Assembly: GCF_019049675.1 (NCBI RefSeq)
Contig: NZ_JAFMOW010000059.1
Coordinates: 62,001-126,000, forward strand
Direction of reading: 5' to 3'
Origin: Rahnella bonaserana
GTDB lineage: Bacteria; Pseudomonadota; Gammaproteobacteria; Enterobacterales; Enterobacteriaceae
DNA: 64,000 nt
Shown here in pieces: positions 1 through 8,490 of this stretch; positions within the stretch are counted from its first letter, which is position 1, and each line of letters starts with the position of its first letter. The notes under the pieces are model-generated. The model did not search any database. It had not been told where the DNA came from and saw only the letters and a program-made list of their open reading frames with translations. Both the position numbers and the translations under genes were made by a program.

Positions 1-945
1 CGCAGCCTGATGATCACCGTGATGTACAGCGGCTTTAACGTCGGTTCCGGCGCGGGCGGTTTTGTCGCCGCGGGTTTACTGCCGCACTACGGCTGGAAGT
101 CGGTCATTTTCGCGGGCGGGATTGTGCCCTTGCTGATGCTGCCTTTGCTGCTGTGGATCCTGCCGGAATCGGCGATGTACATGGTGGTGCGTAAAGTGGC
201 GAAGGAAAAAATCGCCAAAGTACTGACCCGCGCCGGTGGCGTATTCAGCGAAGGCACCCGGTTCGTGCTGAAAGCGCCGGTGATCCAGAAAAAAGCCAAG
301 GTCTTCCAGCTGTTCACTAACGGTTATGCCAAAGGCACGATTGTCCTGTGGGTCACTTATTTCATGGGACTGTTCGTGATTTATCTGCTCAACGGCTGGC
401 TGCCAACCATTATGCGTAACGGCGGATTCTCGCTGGAACGTGCAGCTATCGTCGCCGGTTTGTTCCAGTTAGGCGGCACTTTCGGCGGCCTGATGGTCGG
501 CGGGCTGATGGACAAATTCATCGCCAAACGGGTCATTGCCGGTTTCTACATGATGGGCGTGGTCAGCCTGCTGTCGCAGGGTATCGGCAACTTCGGCCCG
601 GATATTCTTGCCCTGCTGGTGTTCATCAGCGGCGTTTGTATTAACGGCGCACAGACCGGTTTGCAGGCATTTTCTCCGGCTTTCTATCCGACGGAAATGC
701 GTGCCACCGGCGTCTGCTGGATGCACGGTATCGGACGCAGCGGCGCCATTATCAGCTCGTCCATGGGCGGCGTCCTGCTGGGCGTTTTCTCCGGCCAAAA
801 CATGATCTTTATTATTCTGGCGCTGCCTGCATTGCTGGCGGGACTGAGCATTCTTTTACACCGTGCGGCGCACCCGGCCGAGATGATCAAAGGCGTTGAT
901 ATTACTGACATCCCGGAGTTGTCGCGCACCATGAATATCCGCTAG
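1..945 (+). CDS. Aromatic acid:H+ symporter, MFS family (GalT/PcaK-like), 5' end outside window
   Basis: The reading frame is open from base 1, so only the C-terminal part (about 314 residues) is present. What remains shows about seven hydrophobic segments separated by short polar loops. A central cytoplasmic stretch rich in Lys/Arg follows the segment ending in ILPES, as in the loop between the two halves of major facilitator proteins. The PxFYPTEMRATG stretch near residue 225 of the visible part is typical of the aromatic acid:H+ symporter branch (PcaK, GalT, BenK). It is followed on the same strand by a gallate-type dioxygenase, so the most likely cargo is gallate or protocatechuate. Family call is firm; substrate is inferred from neighbours only. 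Confidence 0.85.
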   Translation, partial: RSLMITVMYSGFNVGSGAGGFVAAGLLPHYGWKSVIFAGGIVPLLMLPLLLWILPESAMYMVVRKVAKEKIAKVLTRAGGVFSEGTRFVLKAPVIQKKAKVFQLFTNGYAKGTIVLWVTYFMGLFVIYLLNGWLPTIMRNGGFSLERAAIVAGLFQLGGTFGGLMVGGLMDKFIAKRVIAGFYMMGVVSLLSQGIGNFGPDILALLVFISGVCINGAQTGLQAFSPAFYPTEMRATGVCWMHGIGRSGAIISSSMGGVLLGVFSGQNMIFIILALPALLAGLSILLHRAAHPAEMIKGVDITDIPELSRTMNIR

Positions 946-1070
946 TCTCTGGATTAGCCACCTTATAATTAGAAACCTATTAAGCAACATATTCATCAAG
1001 ATATTCATCAACATAAATAAAACGCGACGCTGGTGTCGCAGTGACCCTACAAAAGTATTGAGGATTTAAG

Positions 1071-2333
1071 ATGGCGAAAATCATAGGCGGTTTAGCAGTT
1101 TCACATACCCCGACCATCGGTTTTGCGGTTGACCACAACAAGCAGGAAGAAAGCGCCTGGGCACCCATTTTCGAAAGCTTTGCGCCGATGCAAAAGTGGC
1201 TGGATGAGAAAAAACCGGACGTGCTGGTGTACATTTTCAACGACCATGTCACCTCGTTTTTCTTCGATCACTATTCTGCCTTTACGCTGGGTATCGACGA
1301 GCAGTATGAAGTCGCTGACGAAGGCGGCAGCCCGCGTGATTTGCCTGCGGTTAAGGGCCATGCGGCACTGTCGCAGCATATCGGTGCCAGTCTGATGGCA
1401 GACGAATTTGATATGTCATTCTTCCAGGATAAGCCTTTGGATCACGGTTTGTTCTCGCCGCTTTCTGCCCTGCTCCCGCATGAAGGCGGCTGGCCGACGC
1501 AAATCGTTCCGCTGCAAATCGGCGTGTTGCAGTTCCCTATACCGACTGCCCGCCGCTGTTACAAACTCGGCCAGGCGCTGCGCCGTGCGATTGAAAGTTT
1601 CCCGGAAGATTTAAACGTGGCGATTGTTGCGACCGGTGGCGTTTCACATCAGGTGCACGGTGAACGCTGCGGCTTTAACAACCCGGACTGGGATGAGCAG
1701 TTTGTCGATATGATTGTTAACGACCCGGAACGTCTGACCGAAATGACGCTGGCCGAATTTGCCACGCTGGGTGGTATGGAAGGCGCGGAAGTCATTATGT
1801 GGCTGGTGATGCGCGGCGCGCTGTCGGCCAATGTGAAGAAACTGCATCAGGCCTATTATCTGCCGTCGATGACCGGTATCGCCACGCTAATCCTTGAAAA
1901 TCAGTCACGTGAAGCACCGTATGACGTGCAGCAGCGCCAGCGTGACAAAATCGCGCAGCAAATGGCGGGGGTCGAAAAACTGCCGGGCACCTACCCGTTC
2001 ACTCAGGCGCGCAGCCTGAAAGCGCTGCGTATTAACCGGTTCCTGCACCGTCTTATCCAGCCTGCATGGCGCGAGCGTTTCCTGACCGATCAGAAGGCTA
2101 TGTTTGCTGAAAACAAACTGACGGACGAGGAACAAAAGCTGCTGCGTGAACTCGACTGGCGCGGCATGATCCATTACGGCGTCAGCTTCTTCCTGCTGGA
2201 AAAACTCGGCGCAGTAGTCGGTGTCTCCAATTTACATATTTATTCCGCGATGCGTGGCGAAACGCTGGAAGAATTCCAGAAAACCCGCAATCAGCAAGTT
2301 CTCTATTCAGTAGCAGGTAAAGCGAAAGCATGA
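1071..2333 (+). CDS. galA: Gallate dioxygenase (class III extradiol, LigB-LigA fusion)
   Basis: The 420-residue protein has the length and domain order of Pseudomonas gallate dioxygenase: an N-terminal LigB-type catalytic domain (about 1-280) fused to a C-terminal LigA-like helical domain (about 300-410). Candidate Fe(II) ligands are His12 in SHTPTIG, His59 in FNDHVTSF and a Glu in the GGMEGAEV segment. The catalytic His lies in VSHQVHGERCG (193/196). The enzyme would split gallate between C4 and C5 to give 4-oxalomesaconate. An SD (TTGAGG) stands just upstream of the ATG. The stop overlaps the start of the next gene by 4 nt, so translation is probably coupled. Protocatechuate 4,5-cleavage is an alternative activity; the presence of galB, galC and galD favours gallate. 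Confidence 0.88.
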   Translation: MAKIIGGLAVSHTPTIGFAVDHNKQEESAWAPIFESFAPMQKWLDEKKPDVLVYIFNDHVTSFFFDHYSAFTLGIDEQYEVADEGGSPRDLPAVKGHAALSQHIGASLMADEFDMSFFQDKPLDHGLFSPLSALLPHEGGWPTQIVPLQIGVLQFPIPTARRCYKLGQALRRAIESFPEDLNVAIVATGGVSHQVHGERCGFNNPDWDEQFVDMIVNDPERLTEMTLAEFATLGGMEGAEVIMWLVMRGALSANVKKLHQAYYLPSMTGIATLILENQSREAPYDVQQRQRDKIAQQMAGVEKLPGTYPFTQARSLKALRINRFLHRLIQPAWRERFLTDQKAMFAENKLTDEEQKLLRELDWRGMIHYGVSFFLLEKLGAVVGVSNLHIYSAMRGETLEEFQKTRNQQVLYSVAGKAKA

Positions 2334-3163
2334 CGATTTTTGAGCAACCCAAGATCGACACACATCACCACGTGTTTGATCCGGCGCGCTTCCCGTACCT
2401 TCCGGACACGCCTTATCGTCCGGAAGGACACGAGATTGGCACCACCGATTATTACCGCGCCGTGATGCAGGCGTATAACATCCGCCACTCGCTGATTGTC
2501 GGCCCGACGTCGGGTTACAACACTGACAGTACATGTTTGCTGGATGCGCTGGAAAAGGGCAACGGCCGCTTCAAAGGCATCGCTGTCGTCCCGTTTGATA
2601 TCAGCACTGAGCGGCTTGCCAGCCTGAAACAGGCCGGTGTGGTCGGCATTGCGATGAACGTTGCGATGCTCGGCACGGAGCCTTTTTTGCATCTCGATGG
2701 CCTGATGGGGCGTCTTGCCGAACTGGATATGTTCGCTGCCATTCAGGTGCAGAACGATCAGCTTCTGGCGTTATTGCCGCTGATCAACCGCAGTAAAACG
2801 CGGCTGCTGATTGATCACTCCGGACGCCCTGACATCACGCAGGGCCTGCAACAACCGGCGTTTCAGGCTCTGCTCAGTCTCGCTGACCAGCAAAGAACCT
2901 GGGTTAAGCTGTCTGGCTTAGCGAAATTCAGCCGCCAGCCTTTCCCTTATCAGGACGGGCACGCCTATCAGCATGCGCTCCTTAATGCGTTCGGCGCAGA
3001 ACATTGCATGTGGGGTTCAGACTGGCCGTTCCTGCGGGCAGAACACCGGATGGATCTCGGCACGCTGCTGATGCTGGTTGAACAATTATTCCCTGACGAA
3101 AAAATCCGTCAGCAGATTTTGTGGCAGACGCCGAAAGATTTGTTTGGATTTACGGATTACTGA
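2330..3163 (+). CDS. Amidohydrolase, 2-pyrone-4,6-dicarboxylate hydrolase (LigI)-like
   Basis: The 277-residue protein belongs to the amidohydrolase_2 family. Metal-site motifs are visible: DTHHHVFDP near residue 10, DHSGRPD near residue 163 and a C-terminal WGSDWP near residue 227, in the order expected for LigI-type lactonases. LigI opens 2-pyrone-4,6-dicarboxylate (PDC), a cyclised product of gallate or protocatechuate ring cleavage, to the open-chain oxalomesaconate form. It sits inside the gallate cluster with a 4-nt ATGA overlap with galA. It would therefore recover PDC that dioxygenase action produces directly or by cyclisation. The exact lactone is inferred; other dicarboxylate lactones are possible. 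Confidence 0.72.
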   Translation: MTIFEQPKIDTHHHVFDPARFPYLPDTPYRPEGHEIGTTDYYRAVMQAYNIRHSLIVGPTSGYNTDSTCLLDALEKGNGRFKGIAVVPFDISTERLASLKQAGVVGIAMNVAMLGTEPFLHLDGLMGRLAELDMFAAIQVQNDQLLALLPLINRSKTRLLIDHSGRPDITQGLQQPAFQALLSLADQQRTWVKLSGLAKFSRQPFPYQDGHAYQHALLNAFGAEHCMWGSDWPFLRAEHRMDLGTLLMLVEQLFPDEKIRQQILWQTPKDLFGFTDY

Positions 3164-3178
3164 AGAAAGGAAAGACCG

Positions 3179-3619
3179 ATGAACTATAAAATTGCCGTCT
3201 TTAACGGCCCGAATCTCAATCTGCTTGGCACCCGTGAACCGGAAACCTACGGCCACGACACGCTGGCGACCATCGAAAAGTTATGCCGTCAGACCGGTGA
3301 AAGCTGCGGCGCAACCATCGAATTCTTCCAGACCAATCACGAAGGCGATCTGATTGACCGCATTCAGGCCTGCCGGGGAACGGTGGACGCGATTGTGCTG
3401 AACGCCGCCGCGTGGACGCACACCTCCGTCGCCATCCGCGACGCTGTGACCGCCGTCAGCCTGCCACTGTACGAAGTCCACATCACCAACGTGCATAAAC
3501 GCGACGCCTTCCGCCATCACTCATTTCTTTCCGATGTTTCCGTCGGTGTGATCTGCGGTTTTGGCATTCAGGGGTATGAATATGCAATCAGGCAGGCAGT
3601 GGTGAATTTGAATAAGTGA
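3179..3619 (+). CDS. aroQ: Type II 3-dehydroquinate dehydratase
   Basis: The 146-residue length is standard for the type II (dodecameric) dehydroquinase. Motifs include NGPNLNLLGTREPETYG at the N-terminus with the lid Tyr and Arg, NAAAWTHTSVAIRDA in the middle, and EVHITNVHKRDAFRHHS, whose first His is the general acid. The enzyme interconverts 3-dehydroquinate and 3-dehydroshikimate. It starts 15 nt after the amidohydrolase, with AAGAAAGGAAAG as SD, so it is part of the catabolic operon. Enterobacteria normally use a type I AroD for biosynthesis. A type II enzyme here therefore suggests quinate or dehydroquinate feeding into dehydroshikimate, protocatechuate or gallate. The role in this pathway is inference. 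Confidence 0.9.
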   Translation: MNYKIAVFNGPNLNLLGTREPETYGHDTLATIEKLCRQTGESCGATIEFFQTNHEGDLIDRIQACRGTVDAIVLNAAAWTHTSVAIRDAVTAVSLPLYEVHITNVHKRDAFRHHSFLSDVSVGVICGFGIQGYEYAIRQAVVNLNK

Positions 3620-3620
3620 T

Positions 3621-4835
3621 TTAGCTGCAAACCTTTCGGATTTCTGCCACCAGTGCTTCCGCCGCCGGTGACAGCAGGCTGCCGGCGCGGAATGTCAGGC
3701 CGATGGCGCGGTGCGTATCGGCCAGATCCAGCGGCAGTTTAACCAGTTCGCCGGACTCAAGTTCGTGCTCCAGCTGGCGGGCTGATACTGCTGCCAGCAT
3801 GTCCGAACCGAGCAGCAACCCGCGTACAATCCCGAGATCGCCGCTTTCAACCACCGGATCGGGCGGTGGCATATTCATTGCGGCAAAACTGTTGTCCAGC
3901 AGTCGCCTTGCCGGTGTTTCGGCGCGCGGCAATACCCATCGCGCCTGGCGTAAATGTGCCTGCGTCACAGCGCCGCCCAGCAACGGATGTCCCTTTCTTG
4001 CCAGTATCACCATACTTTCGGTAAACAACGTTTCCGTCGCCATATCCGCCGCGTAATCACTGGAACGCAGCGCACCAAAAATGAAATCCACTTCGCCGGA
4101 ACGCAGTTCCGATGCCAGTGCGCTGAAGGCACTTTCGTTAGTCACCACTTTAACGCCACTGTAGCGTTGCGTGAGGCCGATAATCGCCTGTGGCAACAGT
4201 CGCGTGCGCCCGAGCGGCAACGCACCCACCTGCACCATTCCTTCCAGTACACCGCGGCGGGCGGCAATATCAGCGGGAATATGCCGGAGTTCGTTGAGCG
4301 CGCGGCGCAGGTTCGGCACGATATCCTGCCCGGCAAGCGACGGCATCATGCCGTGCGGCGTACGCTCGAGCAGCGCCAGACCGGCTCCGTTTTCCAGCAC
4401 TTTCAGGGCGGCACTGACCGCGGGCTGGCTGAGGCCGAGCAATGTGGCGACCGTCTGCATATGCCGCGTTTTGCACAGCGAGATAAAAATTTGCAAACGC
4501 CGGACGTTAAACAGATACAGCGGTTCGGTATCACCGCGCCGTTGCCCGCTTTTACCCTGTAATTTCGCCAGCTGTAAGGGGATCTGACGCAGCTCGGCAA
4601 TCGCCCGTCGCGCACGTGGCAGCACGCATTTACCGAAATCGGTCAGCAACATGCCGTTGGCATGACGTTCAAACAACGGGACATCAAGCGCCTGTTCCAG
4701 GTCGCGGATCGCCCGTGTGACCGCCGACTGCGTGCGGTAAAGCTCATCGGCCGCGCGGGATACGCTTCCCTGATCGACAACCTGACAAAATGCCCGTATT
4801 TGCATCAGGTTACTCAGCACCTCAGACTCTGCCAT
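3621..4835 (-). CDS. galR: LysR-family regulator with two tandem HTH domains (GalR-like)
   Basis: At 404 residues this is about 100 longer than a normal LysR protein. A first LysR-type helix-turn-helix lies at about 10-68 (FCQVVDQGSVSRAADEL, then QSAVTRAIRDLE). A second complete one lies at about 110-168 (LQIFISLCKTRHMQTVATLL, then QPAVSAALKVLE). Each is followed by the same linker-helix pattern (LRQIP / LRHIP). A periplasmic-binding-protein-like effector domain fills the remainder (about 190-400). It is convergent with aroQ and divergent from galB, so the 4836-4987 interval probably carries the control region for galBCD and its own promoter. Regulation of the cluster by gallate or a ring-cleavage product is inferred from position. 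Confidence 0.8.
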   Translation of the reverse strand: MAESEVLSNLMQIRAFCQVVDQGSVSRAADELYRTQSAVTRAIRDLEQALDVPLFERHANGMLLTDFGKCVLPRARRAIAELRQIPLQLAKLQGKSGQRRGDTEPLYLFNVRRLQIFISLCKTRHMQTVATLLGLSQPAVSAALKVLENGAGLALLERTPHGMMPSLAGQDIVPNLRRALNELRHIPADIAARRGVLEGMVQVGALPLGRTRLLPQAIIGLTQRYSGVKVVTNESAFSALASELRSGEVDFIFGALRSSDYAADMATETLFTESMVILARKGHPLLGGAVTQAHLRQARWVLPRAETPARRLLDNSFAAMNMPPPDPVVESGDLGIVRGLLLGSDMLAAVSARQLEHELESGELVKLPLDLADTHRAIGLTFRAGSLLSPAAEALVAEIRKVCS

Positions 4836-4987
4836 CCCCTTCTCCCTTCTGGTTTTTTTTCGTGACCTCTCCCTGCAATATAAATAAAACGCATACCCCC
4901 TGCAATCAAATGAATTACCCGTCTCAGGCGCAGACTGACAGCATGGAACTCAGACATTTTGAGAACAATAAAACCAAGGACACCCTC

Positions 4988-5734
4988 ATGACTCAGCCAA
5001 AAAAAGATGATGTTAAAAGCGCATTAGTCGTCAGCGCCCACTCCGCCGATTTCGTCTGGCGTGCGGGCGGTGCCATCGCCAAACATACCCAGGCCGGTTA
5101 TGCCGTCCACATCGTTTGTCTGTCTTTCGGCGAGCGCGGTGAATCCGCCAAACTGTGGCGTAAAGGCAACATGACCGAAGAAATTGTGAAAGCGTCGCGT
5201 CGCGAAGAAGCCATGGCCGCCGCTGAAATTCTCGGTGCCACCGTTGAGTTTTTCGATATGGGCGATTATCCGCTGCGTGCCGATAAAGAATCGTTGTTCC
5301 GCCTGGCCGATGTTTACCGCCGCGTGCAGCCGCATTTCGTACTGACCCATTCGCTGAAAGACCCGTACAACTACGATCACCCGATGGCGACACATCTGGC
5401 GCAGGAGGCGCGGATTATCGCGCAGGCCGAAGGCTATAAACCGGGCGAAACCATTGTCGGCGCACCGCCGGTTTACTGCTTTGAACCGCATCAGCCGGAA
5501 CAGTGCGACTGGAAACCCGATGTTCTGCTCGATATCACCGACGTCTGGGACAAGAAATATCAGGCCATTCAGTGCATGGCCGGTCAGGAACATTTGTGGG
5601 AATACTACACCCGCGTCGCCCAGCAGCGCGGCGTACAGGCCAAACGCAACGTCGGGATCACCAGCACAAAAAATATCGTTTACGGCGAAGGCTATCAGAG
5701 CCTCTTCCCGCGCGTGACGGAGGATTTAGCATGA
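4988..5734 (+). CDS. galB: 4-oxalomesaconate hydratase (PIG-L/LmbE-type zinc enzyme)
   Basis: The 248-residue protein has the PIG-L/LmbE fold signature. The metal site reads [18 protein letters not shown] near residue 14, a variant of the usual AHPDDE in which the first His and Asp are kept. YDHPMATH near residue 125 contributes a further ligand. GalB adds water to the enol form of 4-oxalomesaconate to give 4-carboxy-4-hydroxy-2-oxoadipate. The frame is open about 200 nt further upstream, but the ATG at 4988 has AAGGA 7 nt ahead and gives the family's usual length. It overlaps galC by 4 nt. It is divergent from galR. Confidence 0.85.
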   Translation: MTQPKKDDVKSALVVSAHSADFVWRAGGAIAKHTQAGYAVHIVCLSFGERGESAKLWRKGNMTEEIVKASRREEAMAAAEILGATVEFFDMGDYPLRADKESLFRLADVYRRVQPHFVLTHSLKDPYNYDHPMATHLAQEARIIAQAEGYKPGETIVGAPPVYCFEPHQPEQCDWKPDVLLDITDVWDKKYQAIQCMAGQEHLWEYYTRVAQQRGVQAKRNVGITSTKNIVYGEGYQSLFPRVTEDLA

Positions 5735-6456
5735 GTCTGGTCGGCAAAAAAGGCGTCGTGGTTCGCCATATTCCACGGGCAAATAAAGCAGATGTGTCAG
5801 CCCTCGCGGCTTTTGGCGTCGCCACCGTGCATGAAGCGCAGGGGCGCAAGGGGTTGCTGGAGGCCGGCATCCGTCCGATTCAACAGGATTGTGCGATTTC
5901 CGGCAGCGCTGTCACCGTGCTGACCGCACCGGGCGATAACTGGATGTTCCACGTTGCCGTAGAGCAATGTCAGCCGGGCGACATTCTGGTAGTAGCGCCA
6001 ACCTCGCCCTGTTCCGACGGTTTCTTCGGCGACTTGCTGGCAACGTCGCTGAAAGCGCGCGGTGTGACCGGACTGGTTGCCGATCTGGGCGTGCGTGATA
6101 CCAAAACACTTCGCGATATGGGATTCCGCGTCTGGTCGCGCTCAGTTCATGCACAAGGCACTATTAAGGAAACGCTCGGTTCAGTTAACGTGCCGGTGGT
6201 CTGTGCCGGACAACTGGTGTATCCGGGTGATGCCATCGTGGCCGATGATGACGGCGTGGTGGTCGTTCGCCGCGAAGAGGTCGCGCGAGTGGCGCAGGCC
6301 AGTCGTGAGCGTGAAGCGCTGGAAGAAAGAAAACGCGCACGAATGGCAGACGGCGAACTCGGGCTGGATATCTACAATATGCGCCCGCGTCTGGCAGAAA
6401 AAGGCCTGAAGTATTTCGATTCCACTGAAGAATTAGAGCAAGCCGAAAAGCGCTGA
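5731..6456 (+). CDS. galC: 4-carboxy-4-hydroxy-2-oxoadipate aldolase
   Basis: The 241-residue protein resembles the HMG/CHA aldolase and RraA-like family. Family hallmarks seen are [14 protein letters not shown] near residue 28, GDILVVAP near 85, and [14 protein letters not shown] near 117 with the Arg and Asp that bind the divalent metal and pyruvate enolate. A DDDGVVVV segment lies near residue 170. It cleaves 4-carboxy-4-hydroxy-2-oxoadipate to pyruvate and oxaloacetate, the last step of gallate breakdown. The longer open frame upstream lies inside galB. The ATG at 5731 has GGAGG upstream and shares ATGA with the galB stop, which decides the start. Confidence 0.87.
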   Translation: MSLVGKKGVVVRHIPRANKADVSALAAFGVATVHEAQGRKGLLEAGIRPIQQDCAISGSAVTVLTAPGDNWMFHVAVEQCQPGDILVVAPTSPCSDGFFGDLLATSLKARGVTGLVADLGVRDTKTLRDMGFRVWSRSVHAQGTIKETLGSVNVPVVCAGQLVYPGDAIVADDDGVVVVRREEVARVAQASREREALEERKRARMADGELGLDIYNMRPRLAEKGLKYFDSTEELEQAEKR

Positions 6457-6465
6457 GGAGCTGAT

Positions 6466-7590
6466 ATGCCGCAGACCCGAATTCCCTGCCTGCTGATGCG
6501 CGGCGGCACCTCGAAAGGCGCATTCTTTCTGGCGGACGATTTACCGGCAGACCAGACCCTGCGCGATAACGTGCTGCTGGCGGTGATGGGTTCGCCCGAT
6601 CCGCGCCAGATTGACGGTCTTGGCGGTGCCGACCCGCTGACCAGCAAAGTGGCGATTGTGCGTCCTTCGGCACGTCCTGATGCCGACGTCGATTATCTTT
6701 TTGCACAGGTGAATGTCGATAAAGCGGGGGTGGATTACGGGCAAAATTGCGGCAATATTCTGGCCGCCGTCGGCCCGTTCGCCCTCGAACGTCAGCTGAT
6801 CAGCGCGATCGAAGGGATAACGCCGGTGCGGATCTTCATGGAAAACACCGGCCAGATCGCGACCGCTCATGTGCCCGTAGAAGACGGTCAGGTTTGCTAT
6901 CAGGGTGATTTGCGCATTGATGGCGTACCGGGCACTGCGGCGAAAATCAGCGTGGAATTTGCCGATATCGCCGGTTCCAGTTGCGGCGCGTTGCTGCCAA
7001 CCGGTAACGCCCGCGACACGTTCGACGGTATCGAGGTCACCTGCATCGACAACGGCATGCCGGTTATTCTGCTGCGCGCAGCCGATTTCGGGCGCAGTGG
7101 TTATGAAACCCGTGAACAGCTCGATGCTGATACAGAACTGAAAAAACGCCTCGAATCGATCCGTTTGCAGGCGGGTCCGAAAATGAATTTGGGAGATGTC
7201 ACGCAGCGCACGGTCCCGAAAATGACGCTGATCGCCGAACCGCGAAATGGCGGCGCTATCTCAAGCCGGACGTTTATCCCGCACCGCTGTCACGCGTCGA
7301 TTGGCGTTCTCGGCGCGGTCAGCGTCGCCAGCGCCTGCCTGATCCCCGGTTCTGTTACCGAAGGGCTGGCACATGCGTCCGCCGGCGAAACACCTTTAAT
7401 CAGCGTGGAACATCCGACCGGCGAATTCAGCGTGGAATTACAACTCGACCCGGCAAAAAGCGGTGCGGAACGCCTGAAAGGTTGCGCGTTGTTACGCACC
7501 GCCCGGCTGATTTTTGAAGGCCGCGTCGCGATCCCTGCCAGCATCTGGGACGGTAACCAGGACAACCATCAGGAACCCCATCATGAATAA
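6466..7590 (+). CDS. galD: 4-oxalomesaconate tautomerase (PrpF family)
   Basis: The 374-residue protein starts with PCLLMRGGTSKGAFF, the first signature of the PrpF/diaminopimelate-epimerase-like fold. It later has DYGQNCGNILAAVGPFA near residue 90, with the usual catalytic-site Cys. GalD converts the keto product of GalA into the enol form used by GalB. It begins 9 nt after galC with GAGGAGC as SD, and its stop overlaps the next gene's start. Length is slightly above the 361 residues I recall for the Pseudomonas enzyme. PrpF-type aconitate isomerases are the main alternative; the neighbours argue for GalD. Confidence 0.87.
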   Translation: MPQTRIPCLLMRGGTSKGAFFLADDLPADQTLRDNVLLAVMGSPDPRQIDGLGGADPLTSKVAIVRPSARPDADVDYLFAQVNVDKAGVDYGQNCGNILAAVGPFALERQLISAIEGITPVRIFMENTGQIATAHVPVEDGQVCYQGDLRIDGVPGTAAKISVEFADIAGSSCGALLPTGNARDTFDGIEVTCIDNGMPVILLRAADFGRSGYETREQLDADTELKKRLESIRLQAGPKMNLGDVTQRTVPKMTLIAEPRNGGAISSRTFIPHRCHASIGVLGAVSVASACLIPGSVTEGLAHASAGETPLISVEHPTGEFSVELQLDPAKSGAERLKGCALLRTARLIFEGRVAIPASIWDGNQDNHQEPHHE

Positions 7591-8470
7591 CGTGACCCGC
7601 ATTACCCTCATTGGCCTTGGCGAAGTCGGCACCATTCTGGCAACGGATCTGAAAAAGCAAAATCCGGCGCTGGATGTTATGGCATTTGATAAGCAGACAG
7701 ATTCAGCGGTTATCCTTCAGCACGCCCGTGATGCCGGAGTGAATTTTGCGCTTTCTGTGGAAGACGCCGTAAAAAACAGTCAGATCATTTTCTCTGCCGT
7801 GACCGCCGCCGAATCGCTGAATGTAGCCGACGCCGTCGCCCGGCATCTCGCCCCCGGACAGTTCTTTCTCGATCTGAATTCCGTTTCCCCGCACACCAAA
7901 CGCGAGGCAATGGCGCTGATTGAACAGGCGGGTGGCCGTTATATCGACGTCGCGGTGATGGCGCCTTATCCGCCTGCCCGCCTGAAAACGCCGCTGTTGC
8001 TGGGAGGCACGCATGTTTACGCCATCAGCGAATGGCTGAATGAAAACGGATTTAACAGCAAAGTTCACAGCACCAGCGTCGGCGAGGCCTCGGCGATCAA
8101 GATGTGCCGCAGTGTGATGATCAAAGGCCTGGAAGCGCTGACTGCCGAATGCCTGAGTGCTGCGCGGCAATACGGCGTCGAGCAAGAAGTGCTGGCCTCG
8201 CTGCACGCCAGTTTCCCCTCACTCGGCTGGGACGCGCAGTTTCCGCACTATCTCATCAGCCGGATTGCAGAACACGGCAAACGCCGCGCCGAGGAAATGC
8301 GTGAAGTGGTGAAAACGCTCGAAGATGTGGGTATCGCACCGAATATGAGTTCCGGCACGGTGCTCGCCCAGCAGGAACTGGTGGATGCGCTGGCCGCGAA
8401 GGGGATCAGGTATTCGGATCTGCAGCCGTTTGACTGGGGGAAAACAGTGGATCTGTTGCATCATCGGTGA
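7583..8470 (+). CDS. NAD(P)-dependent dehydrogenase with DUF1932 domain
   Basis: The 295-residue protein has an N-terminal Rossmann domain (ITLIGLGEVGTILATDL at residues 6-22). A 6-phosphogluconate-dehydrogenase-like C-terminal helical domain follows, of the DUF1932 type. A conserved Lys lies in SAIKMCRSVMIKG near residue 175. The layout matches the beta-hydroxyacid dehydrogenase superfamily. It starts inside the galD stop (8-nt overlap), so it is co-translated with the gallate genes. Genes of this type recur in protocatechuate 4,5-cleavage and gallate clusters, but I do not know a proven reaction. It may reduce or oxidise a hydroxy-acid intermediate or a side product. The longer in-frame start at 7514 lies inside galD and lacks an SD. 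Confidence 0.75.
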   Translation: MNNVTRITLIGLGEVGTILATDLKKQNPALDVMAFDKQTDSAVILQHARDAGVNFALSVEDAVKNSQIIFSAVTAAESLNVADAVARHLAPGQFFLDLNSVSPHTKREAMALIEQAGGRYIDVAVMAPYPPARLKTPLLLGGTHVYAISEWLNENGFNSKVHSTSVGEASAIKMCRSVMIKGLEALTAECLSAARQYGVEQEVLASLHASFPSLGWDAQFPHYLISRIAEHGKRRAEEMREVVKTLEDVGIAPNMSSGTVLAQQELVDALAAKGIRYSDLQPFDWGKTVDLLHHR

Positions 8471-8490
8471 TGCGAACCGGAACAGGCCTT

